A stretch of 64,000 bases of DNA from Brevipalpus yothersi (GCA_003956705.1 QZCP01000090.1:273004-337003); one strand, 5' to 3'. Positions 40,146-54,400 are shown, counted from the stretch's first letter. The notes: generated from the letters alone by a model not told the origin. Numbers and translations are program-made.

Positions 40146-42443
40146 TTTGGATGGTCAAATAGACTTGGGATGGTCAAATGAATTTCCACAAAATTTTTTC
40201 GGCTAAATGATGCATGAATTCTTCAGTGGAGAAAACGTTATGAGTGATAAATGGTCACAAATAAGCAGAAAATAGTTCACATTATTTTCTTCTTGATGAA
40301 TTAATCCATCAAAAAACATTCATAATAATGCACATATTGTAATAATAATAGAATAAATTAATAAACTAGTCAAAGAACAGTGGACTCAAAAATGGATGGA
40401 GTATTTGAGGGAACAGATTCTATTTATATAAATTTAAATAAATGAGCCAATTTTTCACTAACCGAGTATTAAAATCAAAAACTTATCTCGAAAAATGATT
40501 ATCACTAGATATAAGACATCTTGAGAATGAAGATAGAATGCAATAATCAAATATCAAGGAGCATCCAAAAAGTGTTCCTATTTTGTGAGTCATTACATTT
40601 GATCATGACAAGAACTTCAGGACAAAATCGATATCAGATCGATTCACGCCGGCGCTTTCTCATTCTCTCTCTTTCTCTCTCTTTTCATTTTATCAAACTA
40701 GCCTAAGAATTGCTCGATTATTCCATGAAATTGGAATTTTTTCACTAGAATTTTTCAAAAGCTTCAATGAATAAATTACTCTTCACTTCATGACATACAC
40801 CCACTCTTGATTCATGAAAAAAAATCTGAAAATTTGAATTCGACTGTTGAATAGGAACCCTAAAATGAACTTAATTCTCCTCTCCAGATGACACCAGATG
40901 CCAGTAGAACTTTTTCGAGAACATTTCTTGATTGCATCAGAAACTTTCTCAGTTGTAAACCAAAATTCTTTCCAGTAACCTGTTAAGCTTCGATGTGAAG
41001 CAACTTAGTTGAATTATCATTAATATTTCATGTCAGCCTTAACCTTTAGCGAGAATTCGATTATTCTAGATGATTTTGAACCAGTCTTTGGATTTGGTAG
41101 CGAGATATGCAAAAGATCTTTAGACTTGTCCGAAAGCTCATCGTAAGAATCATGAACGATCAGAAAAGTATGGTAATAAACTCATAATCAATTATGATAT
41201 AATTGAGTCTCAACTGTTTCGAGCCCATCATACGTATCACTGAGGAAAGCTGTATCGTTGATACTCGTAAGAAATATGCATAACTCATGATAAATATGGA
41301 AATGGATGATTATCTTCCATCATTTACTAACTCCAATACTAACTAACACTCGCTAACGATGTACGAGGTTATCATTGCGCATCAATTCATTATTGGATAT
41401 ATGATGTCCGTCTGATTAAAAAAAGTAATACTTGTATCATGTTTCTATGGCCCAACATGAATGCTGATTTTATAAGCAAATTGAATTGATCATAAGGAAT
41501 TTGATTTCCTCCAAAATATCTACATCTTACATATTTTGAACTCATAAAACTGGTACATCTAGCCTGTTTTCTCACTTACCTAGAAAAGAATGGATGAGCT
41601 TAATGAATATTTAAATTTTTCGAATAAAAATTTGATCGAAAATGAAACATTATATATCGTATTTTTCGCTTTTTCCCCATCCATCCATCGAATAGTGGAA
41701 CATTGGATAGACATTTTTGATTGTAAAAAGATGAGAAAGAACCTTAATTGAATTAAGATTAACTTATCCATAAATTTGACTGCAATTGATGAGTTCAATC
41801 CCTTAAGATTGCCTACATCATATACATTGTAAACATGTAAGAACAGAGGTATAAAGTGTGTTTTTTTCACTTCCAAGGAAGAGTCAATGGCCCTAATGAG
41901 TATTTAAATTTTTCGAATATGATTGTATTCTATTCCCTAGTTGAATGAACGGATCAACAAACAAATGATGCCAAAGTAACCTTTTTTAGGGATAAAATAT
42001 TCGAAATTTTCAGCTTCATTTGCAAATTGTACCAAGATGAGAACAATATCCTGAAATGATTCCAATTTAATGGTAAAAAAAAAGTTTATCTTCAAGAGAT
42101 TATATTTTTGTAGCTGCACCGACTTTCATAGTCCAACGATTGCATTTCAATTCCTTTCGATATTTGAACTCTTCAATTGAAAAATAGAAGTCGAAAAATT
42201 ATAATCGATTAAGCAATACAACGGGTGGCTAGATGATCTTGTATTCAGATAAAATAACCGTAAGAAGAAGATAATTTGCACTCAATATCATCATCTCCAT
42301 GTTTCATGTCCAGCCAGACAAGATGATGACGTACATTTAGTCAATTTTTTCTAGACGTCTAATACGAGCATCGATTAGCACACATTATCTTTTCTCTCGG
42401 TTGAGTAAGGTTGAATTTTGTGGTTCTCCGAAAGCTATCAAAA
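40146..42443. other. intergenic, no supported gene
   Basis: 2.3 kb without a convincing ORF. A block at about 41570-41630 recurs imperfectly at 41868-41928 (shared core ATTTAAATTTTTCGAATA). The promoter of the CAT transporter and that of the secreted protein at 42444 must lie at the two ends. Confidence 0.45.
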
Positions 42444-43271
42444 ATGAAGTCATTCATTGTGGTCCTAATTTGTTTAACAGCTCTTGTGAAGCTTTCTCAG
42501 AGCGATCTGGTTAAAGATACCAAGAAAAACTACCGAAAAGGTGACAATATTCACAATATTTTAAATTGACTTGTGATGACTACTCGACAGACTAAAACTG
42601 TAACGTGTTCATTTTTTCTTCTTCCATTAGGACTTCCAAAGTTGTACAAAGTTCTCAACTGGTTGGTTCTTGAGAAAGATGATGCTGATCGAGCTCTCAT
42701 GAACGAACAAACTTGCGATAAATTCATTGATTTCGTTATGGAACATAAAGATTTGTGTGTCGAAAAGAGTGATGGAGATGTTGATTGTAAGGAACTTCGA
42801 AAGGAAATCGACAACAACAGAGAGCAAGCCGGAACTGGTACAATTAATTTTGATGCCAAAATGAAAGCTGTTGGAAAAATTCTTGGACGATTGTTTGGTG
42901 CTCATGATGCCGATACTGTGGAGCCATATGGTGTTCTATCTCTTCTTGAGTGGGCTCTTGAATTTGGAAACAAAAAGCACAGTCGAACTATCCTCAATTT
43001 TCCTAGGCCAAGCAACGTGACCGCTATGATCAAATTCATTGTTAATCACAAGAATGAATTCTGGGCCAAAATTAAAGAGGGAATACAAATGGCCGAAGGC
43101 AGTATCTTGGGAAAGCCTGATGTTCGTCCAGTCCAAAAATACATTTTGGAACATTTGGTTGAAATGGGTTGGGAAACTGAGCAACCTGATGAACAGCAAA
43201 TCAGATCAGCTCTTCAAGTTCTAGCAACCGATTATGCTTTGATGAAAGGTTGGGGTAAAAGTCTATTCTAA
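42444..43271 (+). CDS. secreted protein of 245 aa, family not recognised
   Basis: Exons 42444-42540 and 42631-43271 (90-nt intron). The first exon encodes a clean signal peptide (MKSFIVVLICLTALVKLSQS, about 20 residues). The mature protein is about 225 aa and mainly helical by composition, with three to four cysteines in the first half (QTCDKF, KDLCVEK, DVDCKE) that could form disulfides, followed by a Lys/Trp-containing part (FGAHDADTVEPYG, EFWAKIKEG, YALMKGWGKSLF). No catalytic motif is visible. Such signal-peptide plus helical-domain proteins are common in mites and other arthropods as saliva, cuticle or haemolymph components; the role here is unknown. AATAAA at 43331-43336. Confidence 0.75.
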
Positions 43272-43605
43272 TTTCAAATTATCGAAATGATAATATGATA
43301 ATATGATTGGAAGAATTTATCTCTTCCATTAATAAAGAAAGAATATACATCTCTTCGTATGTGTCAGTATTGATAGTTTTAAAATCACAATTATCAGTTC
43401 TAGAGTTTATTGGTAGACTATCCAAATAGAGGTGTCAAAAAAATTATGTTACGCTGGAAGACAAGGAAAAAAAGTCGATATTTCAGGGTAAAAATAATAG
43501 GCAGATTCTTCTTCAAAGTCATGGGTTCTATGTTACGTATTCCAATATTAGTTACAATCTTTTTTCTCACAATTTCAATTGAAAAAAAAATGATTTCTAG
43601 CCATC
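43272..43605. other. convergent spacer of secreted-protein gene and PHGDH
   Basis: Holds AATAAA (43331-43336) for the plus-strand gene and the PHGDH 3' UTR on the other strand. No gene seen. Confidence 0.5.
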
Positions 43606-44793
43606 TCAAAGCTCCTTAGCATTCACAGCTCCTGGTACAAATTTGTTGCCAGTCTCAATTAAAGTACAAAATTGAGCACTTATCTCTTCGACAACCTTAA
43701 CCGAAGCTTCCGCTGTTGATGCACCCAAATGAGGTGTACATATCACTTTCGGATGTTGCAGCAATTCAGTGAATTTACATGGTTCCTCTTCGAAAACATC
43801 CAAACCAGCACCGCCACATTGGCCCGATTGTAGTGCTGCGAGAAGGGCTTTCTCATCAATTGTACCACCACGAGCACAATTAATGATTCGTACACCTTTC
43901 TTACACTTTGCCAATGTTGTGGCATTAACTAAATTACGAGTTGATTCGATCAATGGAACATGAAGTGTTATGATGTCCGCTTGTGGCCATATTTGTTCAA
44001 GTGTCATACTTTCGACACCAAATTTTTGACTCTCCTCAGCTGATACAAATGGATCATATCCAATGGTTCTCATACCGTACGCTTGCATTCGATGGGCCAC
44101 ATCACGACCAATACGACCTAGACCCACAATTGCCAATGTTTTTCCCATCAATTCGAAACCTTTGAAAGATTCCTTATCCCATACACCTTGTTTCATCTTT
44201 TCACAGGCCAAATACAGAGGACGAGCCATATTGGCGATCATTAGGCAAGTTAATTCACAGGCAGCAATTGTATTTCCTCCTGGTGCACTGTAATCATTTC
44301 GGAAATGAAACAAAATGATGATTAATATTTTGTGCATGAATTGAGAATCGAAAATATGTTTACAGGGAAAACTAAAATTCATGGAATCAAAGGAAAGAAG
44401 AATAGAAGATGCATCAAGATGCCTACTTAATTACTAGTACACCATGTTTGGTTGCCGCTTTACAATCAATATTGTCCACACCAACACCAGCTCTACCGAT
44501 AACTTTCAAATTTTTTCCTGCTTCAATCACATCAGCAGTCACTTTGGTAGCTGATCGAACAACCAATGCATCATAATCCTGTATGATTAAAGTGGTCAAT
44601 CGATTAATGAGAGAGAGAAAAAAAATACCATTTGATCACCAGTATTGAATGGTGGCTAACTTACTTTGATTGTATCAATAAGTTGCTCTTTTGTTAGATC
44701 AGTTTTCAAGTCAACTTGAATGTTTCTCTTTCGAAGTACATCAAAAGCCGCATCATTACACTTATCACTAACTAGAACCTTGTTTATTTGCAT
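43606..44793 (-). CDS. PHGDH: D-3-phosphoglycerate dehydrogenase, short form
   Basis: Three exons on the minus strand: 44665-44793, 44427-44578, 43606-44287; 320 aa. Catalyses NAD-dependent oxidation of 3-phosphoglycerate to 3-phosphohydroxypyruvate, the first step of serine synthesis in the cytosol. Visible: RSATKVTADVI, GRAGVGVDNID, the Rossmann NAD site VGLGRIGRDVA, the catalytic Arg in NCARGG, the catalytic Glu in DVFEEEP and the His in PHLGAST. The protein stops at VPGAVNAKEL, just after the nucleotide-binding/substrate core; human PHGDH (533 aa) continues with a regulatory intervening domain and an ACT domain. It therefore looks like the short type without allosteric domains. No splice donor near the stop suggests a longer form. 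Confidence 0.93.
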
Positions 44794-46070
44794 GATTGAA
44801 GACTTGATTTAAATCACAGGGTTAAGTTGAGGTGAGAAAAATTGTGTAGCACACAGTGGTGAATTTTTTTTTTCGATACAAGTATGAATCAAATTGATGA
44901 TTTGATGATGGTTTCGTCAAAAGATGCAACTAAATAGGAGAAAATCAAATCATTATCAAGTGATCACACCAGATTATCAGATTCATTTATCAATATTTAT
45001 CACTATCAACTGAACAATTTTCCAATATCAATTATTATCATCAGATTATCACTTACCGATTACAATTGCCCGCTATCTCCACTGTATCTAGTGATGATCA
45101 AAGTGAAATAATTTTGCAAAAACACAAAAAACCCTTAGTTAAAGCAATATTTTACTTGTTTTAATCAGTTGTAACCAGCCTTTGGGTTGATGATAAAAAT
45201 GGCAGAGAGAGAAAAAGAAATGTGAGACTTGCAAGGCTTGAAACATGTGAGGAATTGGGTCAGCAAAAGCAAGCTATAGCTTGAAGGCTTTTTTCCATGG
45301 GAATTATTCGAACACAAAGTCTATGGGTTGAAAGAGAGAGAGAGAAGCTAGTTTTACTGGTATCTTTCTCTCTCTCTCTCTCTCCTTTTCCTCCTCTTTC
45401 TCTGGATATACTCATGCTCTTTCAGTATCATGATGATTAATCATGAAGATTAAAGATTTTCTTCTTTTTTTGCATGACGTTTTAATGCTAACGCCTAGCT
45501 GCAAATTGCCAAGATGAAAGTGAAAGCTTGAAGATTGGAAAATTTTGTGAAAAAATTTTCTTTACCTTATGCCAACAATCAAAGATATGTCCATCGAAAT
45601 GAGAGTAAATTGGTAGTCAATTGCTCTTGCCAATAATTCAGAAAAAAATTATGATCAGATAAAGGAGAGAGATATAATATGATATTAAATGAATGTGTAG
45701 TTTTCAATGTTGATTGTAAATTGGTTTAAGGGATGTGTGTTCAAAGAGGTTGATTTGATGCACCCAATCTGTAAAGGAATCTCGACAGATTCCATGAATT
45801 TTATCATTTATTTAGTAGAAATCATCTTTAATTTTATAAATTTATAAATTTATTATAAATTTTTCAACCCTTTTTTCTTTTTTTTGGTTGTAGTAAGCTT
45901 AAGTGTCGAGATAGTAATGAAGTGGAGTACTCATTTGCATACTGAAAGCTAATTTGGGGAACTTTATTCACCAAAAGTCATCGGACAGCAAGCAGAGCAT
46001 ACAGTTACATTCATTCATGAACATCATGATCTCACTTGATGATATAAGCAAAATAATATTCTTCATAATT

Positions 46071-46103
<33 letters not shown>

Positions 46104-46889
46104 CTCGATGGAAATGAGTAAGTGAAGATGAAAGTCAGTTAGGTGACGATGCCGGCATAATAATAATAATAATGAAGTTTGAGGAAGACAGTATAGTGCG
46201 GTACTCTATACGGAAGTGAGAATTTATCATATTATGATAATGTTTCACCAAAGAGGCTTTGATTATGATTGTGTATGATAGCATTATCATTTGATTTGAG
46301 GAGAAATGAAAACAGATGAAAAATACAGCAAACTTGAAAGAAAAGTTTTTATCAGAAGAATTCCACATAAAATTCAGAGTAAATTTTTACAGGCTTGTCT
46401 CTAAATGTAATTGATGATAGAAGTGAAAGTGAATAGGGAAAAAATTTTCAGGGCACACAAAGCAAGCAATCATCCAATTTTTCGGTTATCCAAACTTTAT
46501 TCATCCTACCTCACTCAAATCTATCAAGACCCTGATTATCAATCAAATCAATGTTCAAGTGTTCCCAATCCAACGGATTTCATCATCACCATCTTCATTC
46601 TACACATAATGGCTCGCATAGCATACCAATCGGAGAACAAAATACAAATACAAAGTAAAGCGCGCGTAAATCATGAAAATTGGAATAAAGAGTAAAAGAG
46701 ATAAAACGAATAGAATCAAGAGTCAAGGCTTACTTAATTTTCGGATACAAGTATTTTTCAGAACAATTTTTCATGATGAAGTTTTTCTCTTTATCATCAT
46801 GCTAAGTGACTGAGAGAGAGAGAATGACTCTCCTCTCTCTCTCTCCAGCACTTACCTCTCTTACCTGTACAGAAAGAGAGAAAGAAAGA

Positions 46890-46975
<86 letters not shown>

Positions 46976-47797
46976 GAGAGAGAGAGAGAAGAAAGCGTGA
47001 GCGAGAATAAGCAACTTTAGCTGCTCCCGCTGAAAAAAGTTTTGTGGAAACCTTAGCCTTTTGGTGAAGACTGAAGACGACGGTTTGAATGTAAGAGAGA
47101 GCAACTTGTTTTCTCTTGATCAGCCGAAAAGCCAGCTTCTCAAATTGAGAATCTCAGCTTTAGCGGCCTTTTGTAAAGGTACTTCTACTACTACTACATG
47201 TAAGTTTGTTGTTACCTTTTTAGTTTATTTTTTCCAAATCAACTAAATTGTATACATTCTACTGTCTTAAATGTGTGTTTGTGTGAATCTCTACTCAATT
47301 TGTGTGTGTGTAATTTTTTAAATTTGTATCATCTCAGGTGTTGATAAACGATTCTTGATTGGTTATTATATTATCTGTGGACAGACATGTCCACAATCGG
47401 ATTGGATAAACAATGAAGTTTGATGAATGTTTTCATGGTTAACTCACGGCTTAAAAGAAAAATATCATCATGAACGATGAGACAATCTTTCTCTATCCGA
47501 TAAGATTGAACTTTTATCGTACTTTGAAATGTTACATTATTCTTTGACCAATATTGTGCATATAAGTGTGTTTTATATTCCAACTACTTTTACGGCATAT
47601 TTTTGACATCCCTTGCCACCGGGCTACCTTGAAAGAGACAGATAAAATATACACTCTTGGTGGCTAGTACACTAGTGTACTTCTTAAAAACGTGATTCAA
47701 GTGTTTAGAGAGAGGAGAAACAAAAAGAATCTGAAAGAGAAAATTAACAAGTGAAACTTTTACCAGTAGGCAACAGCTTGCCACTGTCGACATCATC
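44794..47797. other. intergenic, simple repeats, likely upstream region of a large gene
   Basis: 3 kb with PHGDH promoter/5' UTR at the start and no supported ORF. Holds a (TC)n run at about 45366-45384, a (GA)n run at about 46078-46104 and the long (GA)n tract at 46872-46989. The final part should contain the promoter of the transcript that uses the signal-peptide exon at 47798. Confidence 0.45.
46872..46989. repeat. long (GA)n tract, about 118 bp
   Basis: Near-pure GA repeat with a few AAAG interruptions, the longest simple repeat in the window, located about 800 bp upstream of the first coding exon at 47798. Confidence 0.9.
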
Positions 47798-48008
47798 ATG
47801 ACCACGGCTTGTGAAAAGTGGAAAACTTTTAAACATTCCACTCTATTATTATCATCTATTGTTTATTATCAACCATTCAAATTATCGCCACTTTTGTCAC
47901 TGTGTCGAGTATCATCTTCTTCTTCTTCTTCATCTTCATCATTTTCCTCACAATTCAGCCTATTTTTGGTACTGATTTTAGTTCTACTTTCACAATCTCA
48001 TCAAATAG
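47798..48008 (+). CDS. candidate first coding exon (signal sequence), partial gene
   Basis: ATG followed by 70 open codons and one extra base, ending at a strong donor (AAATAG|GTAAGCTT), so phase 1. The peptide has a Ser run (residues ~39-48) and then a hydrophobic core SLFLVLILVLL near its end, typical of a signal peptide or signal anchor at an exon border. No further coding exon of this frame is found before the window ends, which implies a very long first intron. Together with the exon at 58792 (same phase), it looks like an alternative first exon of one gene, such as an Ig-type adhesion or receptor protein, where phase-1 borders after the signal exon are common. Gene identity unknown. Confidence 0.45.
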
Positions 48009-51000
48009 GTAAGCTTATCCACTTTCGATTCTTTTTTTCTTCTCGTTTTGATGTCAAAAGGTAAATATTTTCCGCATGAAATGGATTCTCAACACTCTCT
48101 CTCTCACCACTTTTGATGCTATATGATTCATTTATGATTGAATTGATTTTTTGAAATCGAAAGCTGATCAATCTGTATGGAAAACCGATTTTCTGTGTGA
48201 CTGTATTTGTGTTTGGAATTGAGCGTGTACTTTTTGAAATATATGTTCCTCTTGTCCTGATACTGATGACATCCCATTATTCGATGCATTGAATGGCTCT
48301 ACTTGACCAGTCAAGAAGACTTGACCACTTTTTCCAGTTACTTAATACGATTGAAGTGAAGATAAACTGTGTCCACTACAATGTACAGAATATTTGATCA
48401 ATTTTTGTCATCTTAAGATAACAATATTTGTTTGTTGATGTAACTTTGATGGCCTACTTATCAATGGGCATTGTTACCTGTTGTTGTTGTTGTTGTCCAC
48501 TTCATTGCACAATTCTGAGACATTATGAATGGATTCTCAAATTTCTGTACACTGTAGCCAGTTGATTTAATCGAATAATAATAGATCCGTTATTTTTCTT
48601 CTCTCTCTCTCCACTCATTAACATATAATTTCGTCAGCTTCAAAAAGTCTACCGTCTGGCTCATCAATAGTGTCATCATCATAATGATGACGATGGATGG
48701 TTCAAAAAAAGGATGTTAAAAATTGTCAATACTTTTTACATCCGGAAAAAAAACTAAACTTTCTCATCGAACCGATTGATAGAGATAGTATCATCAGGAA
48801 GGTACACACACACACACATTCTCTATTGGTACAGACATTATAAACATTTTTGCCTGATGATGATCTCAGAATCTCAGAAATGCTTACCTGGCCTGGAAAG
48901 CCTTCATCAGAGAAGAGAAAAATTATTTGAAACCAGTTCTGAATGTTTCCTAATAGCTGAAAGTTTATCCTGTTACCGGAGGCTTGTCTGTTTGTCTCTC
49001 TCTCTCTTCCAAATGACTACCTTGATTCTTGGTTAAGCGAATATATTTGATACATGTTCAGAATTGCATGGATGTAAAGAAAGAGGTTTATTGGAAAACT
49101 ACTGCTTTTTTTTCTAGTCCAGGGTGGTACTTGTGAAGAAAGAATGATAATTGAAGTGGGCATCAGATTGTTTTTGTTGTCGTCAAAACAATTGAAGAAA
49201 AATTGTCATCAACTCATTTCCATCAATCAGAAGTGATGCTGAATTGGACCGATTGGGGTGGTGGTGGGGTAGTGATGTCAGATAATAGGTTTTTCTTTTC
49301 CTCATTCCATGGTTATAGTCTCAGACTTATGGCGTAAAGTCATTCTTCTTCATAAATACATGTGCTAAGGTTATGTATTCCTGGAGCAAGATTCTTGCTT
49401 ACTGATTATGTCAGTTTTAGGTGAACATTCTCATAACTTTTGGAATCTCTAGTGCTGAGTACCTCATTTCAGAGGTCAATGGTTGCTCTATTTTCGTGAA
49501 CAAAAAATACTATCGATCTTCTTGGTAAATTGTTTTCGAGCTGACCTCTAAATTACTTACTTAGAATTTTTCAAGAAGAGGTCAACTGATTCCGGGAAGC
49601 AGACTGGAAGAGAGAGAGAAAAATTTTCGTTGGTTTTCAACAAGTTTTATGTGAAATTCTTTTCTTCCTCTACATTGGCTCATTTGGCCCGTCTTGCCCA
49701 TATTGCCTAAAATATATTTACAGCCTCGACCAGGGTCCACCTTTTGCCCAGCAAGAAAACATACACTGAATTACCAGCTATTTGGGAAATGTTTTTGTTT
49801 ACCGGTGCGATCCGTAACAACATTATCTCTTAATCATGAGAGTACCATAAAGTTCATCCTGTAAGTCGAAATAAAGAGATAGAGAAAAAGGTGAGCCTAT
49901 TATGCTGCGAGAATGATTAGAAAGTAAATGATATAAATCAGCAGATTTCGACATTCCCGGCCAATGAATTTTTTTGTATGTATACATGTACCATGTATGT
50001 GTGTGTATTGATGCTCACATAATCAAGTCACCTCACAGTGGCTCCTGTACACATTCCAAACAACAATTCACATTCTTCCTCCATCATTTTTCATCGAACG
50101 AACGAGCACCACAATCGTTAGATCCTACACATCATCCACTCTCTCTCTATTTTTCATTCGATGGATCAGATCATTAGTTTACCTGAATTGGTTGGTTTTG
50201 GTTTCTCTCTCTCTCCACTCTCTGCACCATCTTCATCACCACCATGAAAGCTGAGAAAAATTTTCATCATTATCACTTGCCGTTGAACTTTCTCCTCTCT
50301 CTTGTATGCGTTATTGAAATGAACCGGAACCAAGTCTTTGAAGAGAGATCATATACTAGTTGCTCTGTTGAAATGTGGTTGAAAGTGAGACTTTTTTTTC
50401 TCCTTTCACCATGATAATAATTTGATTATCGACCTTTTCGAGGAATGATTTGATGATGAATTTTGGGTGGGAAAAACATTGTCTTGAATTCTACTCGTTA
50501 CTCTCAACCGAGTCCATAAAACCCTTGGATTCATGTGAAAATTTTTGGTGTTTTTCTTGGAAGAAAAATTTTAATGCTCAAATATTAGATATCAAATTTA
50601 CATTATTCATGCACTTTATTGATATAAAGGCTAATTCTGAATGTTGATCCATCTCAGCAGTGGCTGATTTGAAGATCATAAATATGAACAAGAACTAGTT
50701 AATGAGTGATGATGAGATGAAGAAGATGATGAGCAAACTAAGAAGAAGAAGATGCTTTGAAGAGAGGAAGAGAGAGAAGAAGGAAAGAGTCTTACTGATG
50801 TCCCGCCAATTGGATTTGGAACCAGCTCGGGGCCATTGGCTCTCTTCTCATTTAGCTTCTCTCTTTTAAATCCTGTGTGAAGAACCAGAATTTTAGCTAC
50901 ATTCTGGAAAGCTGATGAGAGAGAGGGGAGAGACAGTGAGAAAGAGAGAGAAAGAGAAAGAATGAGTGCCAAACATATTTGGCCTTACTTACTTGGCCCT

Positions 51001-51447
51001 AAGGTTATCGGCTCACCTTAAACCAGCAAAGACCTACCCGAAAATGTTTCTCTCCATCCTACAAGAGAGAGAGAGGAGAGAAGAAGACCACAGAGCTTAT
51101 GACCACCGAATTTTTTCTCTTTCTCTTGCTTCCACTCCTGATCACTTCACTCTCTTCTTTTGGCCTTATATGAGGCCGCTCTTTTCTCTCTGTTCGCTTG
51201 GCTGATATTGACTGACTAAAAATCCTGTGGCCTCTCTCTTTCTCTATCTTTTTACCATGCTTACTCACACATGTACATGGGTTACGATCAGCGAGCCGTC
51301 TCTCACACACAGGTACACCTTAGCGTTACCTGTGGAACTAGGAACCTTTACGGGCATACACAGAACATATACCTTGGCCCGTTTTTCGCTGAGAGGCCAG
51401 TTTCTTTCCATTTCTACTTGTTCTCTCTCTCTTCCTTCTCCCTTCTC

Positions 51448-51452
<5 letters not shown>

Positions 51453-51496
<44 letters not shown>
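51453..51496. repeat. (TC)n tract
   Basis: About 44 bp of pure TC repeat. Confidence 0.9.
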
Positions 51497-51497
<1 letters not shown>

Positions 51498-54400
51498 CAG
51501 GTCATTGTTGTTCCTCTCCACCGAGCAAGATTCATCTCAAGTTCTCCTGCCTGAACTTCTATGGGAGAGAGAAAGCTGAATTTTGTGTACCTTTCAACGG
51601 TTAATATTCTTTCCCTCTCAGCACATGATGAGAAGCGAGAAGCGGGAATGCTGTGGAAGAGAGAGAGAGAGAAAAGAAGATTGAGAATTGGAGAAGAAAG
51701 AATAAAATATATTATTTGCCTTGAAAAAAAGATGAGTTTGAAGGAGACTATTCATTTAAAAGAAAATATATGTGAATGAATCGACTTGAACAGTTACCAT
51801 CCATAGTAATGTTAGTTGTGAGAGAATTTAGGCAATTGAAGTTGATAAAACTCATAGCGTGTAAGAATGGAAGCATCATTTGGTAGCTCATTGAATACAC
51901 ACACACACATTCAAGATTGCCTGAGAGAGAAAATAAGTAAACAAAGCCATTGGGATACAAATTCCATGTTTACAAGCGGCTTTTTGACTCTGTGTATTAG
52001 TAATCACAGAAAAAAAGTTCTTATCTTGAAAGGAAGAAAAAGATAAAAACAGAGAGAAAGTTTCCGAGCAAAAAAAGATTCTCTCTCTTTCACTTCTTCC
52101 CACTCAAAGTTACTCTCACACATATTTTCCATTGAAATTACACTTTCAATTCGTTTTATATATGCACACCACCTGAATCAAGGAGGAAGACAGATGATAT
52201 CAGTAACTCACTGAATCCATTCAATCATGTGAACTTTCTTCATTCAGTTGGAATTAAATCTGTGAACGATAAATATTCATCCACCAGATTGAACCTCCTA
52301 CATGCATACCTGTCTGATCATTTTTTCAGATCTATCCATACAATCTGTATAGCTATTCATATCAAATGATAATGATGTATTTTTTCTCTCGATAAATTGT
52401 TAATTGGGAGCGAAGAGGAAGATTTATCCCGAGATTGATTCGATTTCAGTGTTCAAATGCAATAATGACTCAGAATCAGGCGTTAATTATCTCTGTGTAA
52501 GTAAGTCAATCGGACAGTCAATCAAGGAGGTGGAAATGTGTGTGTATACAATCACAATCGAGAACGAACCCTCCTAAATGAGGGTGAGAAAAACAAGGAA
52601 GATAAAATAAAAGCCCTCCTTTAATGAAAATGGAAGAGATGAAAAAAAATTCTTCCCATCTTCTCATAGTCAAGATTTGTCATCAAATGCAATGAGAGAA
52701 AAGAAAAAAGAAGCCCACCAGATACCCTTAAATGTGATCTAAAATCACCAATCAAATCGATTTGATCGGCTATTCTATCGTCTGAAAAAAAGGCGCAAAT
52801 CAACAAGTGGACTGAGAATTTGATCAACAACAACAACAAAAAACTATCCAAAATACGCTGGTCTTGTTAGTAAAATGTGCTAGAATGGAAAAAAAATCAA
52901 TCGGTCAATAGTGAAATGTTGTCACCGTAACTATGATGATTGGACACATGATTGAATGGCCCCAAAGTGCGGCTTGGTCTCAATTTTCGACTTATTTTGG
53001 CTTCGTTTTTCATGAGCAAACTAGCTACTACACATTGTAAGTGTGTGAATCACGCATCAACATTCATTCCAACAATAGGGTCCTCATTTTTTTCCACTAT
53101 ACAGTGATTTTTTCCATCGATTGTGTGTCAATTTTTGTGTATGTGTGTGTTTGTGTGTGAAAAAATAGATGATTTTAAAGTAAGAGAGAGAGAGAGATAC
53201 AAGATACACAAGAATCACATGAAGAAGAAGATAAAGTTCGGAGGCTGCATTTTTTTACGCTCCTCTCAAGGATCGTATCTTTTCTCAACTTTTCCAAACG
53301 TCAGCATCGTTCTGGGCATGCTGTAATCACCGGATTGTGGACTTACAGGGTAGCTCAGATGACAGTCTGGAACGAAGCTGGCTGATCGAACCGAAGTGAA
53401 AGAAGATAAAGAAGATGAAGATGAAGAAACAATGAAAAAAGATGAGGATTTTCAAGTAGCATCAATCGGACGTGTTAGCGACATGGTGTGATCAGGAAGA
53501 AATCAAAGAATAAGAAAGAATGAGAGAGAAAGAGAGAACATCTAAGTTGACTGGACAGAAAATATCTTTTCACATCACTGACCTGTTGGACTTTGTTTTC
53601 CTTACAAGATAGATACACTAAGAGTGTGTATATACTGAGTAAGAAGAGAGAAAGATTCAAGTTTTGTTTCATATCGATAAACACTTAAGCCACAACACAC
53701 ACTGTATTCACTTGATATTATTTCTCCAGTAACGGTTCATGTTGTATTCCTTGTGAGTGATTTGCTCTTCTTCTTATTCTTCTTATTCTTCTTTCATTTG
53801 ATTCTTTTTTGATCTATTTTATCGTCAACCAATTCAATATGATGCGGAAGAAGCATCCGTGTGATGGTTAAGACAACTCTCATGGTCTGAGAATTTTATT
53901 TTGAATCAAGAATTCGGCATTTATATAGTAGAAGAGCAAAAGATGGAGAGAGAGAAAGGTTGATGTAGTCAGAGTAAGTTGACCGAATAAGTGTGGATTC
54001 AAAAATTTTCATTCTCATCTCCATTTTATTGAAGCTTACTTTGATAGAGATAGAATTGAATGGAAAAATATATAATAGCTTCTTCTAGCTTGTTGTTGTT
54101 CAGTTTGATGGATTCTCTCTCTTTCCCATCTCTCATCATTCGAAGCGATTCAAAAAGTGACCTCGTGTTCTGTCTTGATCTGAAGAAAAACAAGTGAATC
54201 TATTTGAGTCTCTCACACATTTGAATCACATAAATCAGGATGTGTTCCAGTAAGCTTAACATTTTTCACACACACACACCAACAATATTTGTTCACCTGA
54301 TTGTATTCTATGCAGTCGGCTTTGATTCGAAAATTCCTATCCTGATCAAATATTTCGTCTATTCGATGGAATGGGAAGACATTTTTTCAAGGTTTACTTC

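Noticed and set aside
46802..47104. Ser/Leu or Arg/Glu repeat ORFs over the (GA)n tract
   Set aside because: Purely a translation of the dinucleotide repeat; same reason for those at 51.3-51.6, 56.2-56.5, 59.2-59.4 and 63.65-63.96 kb.
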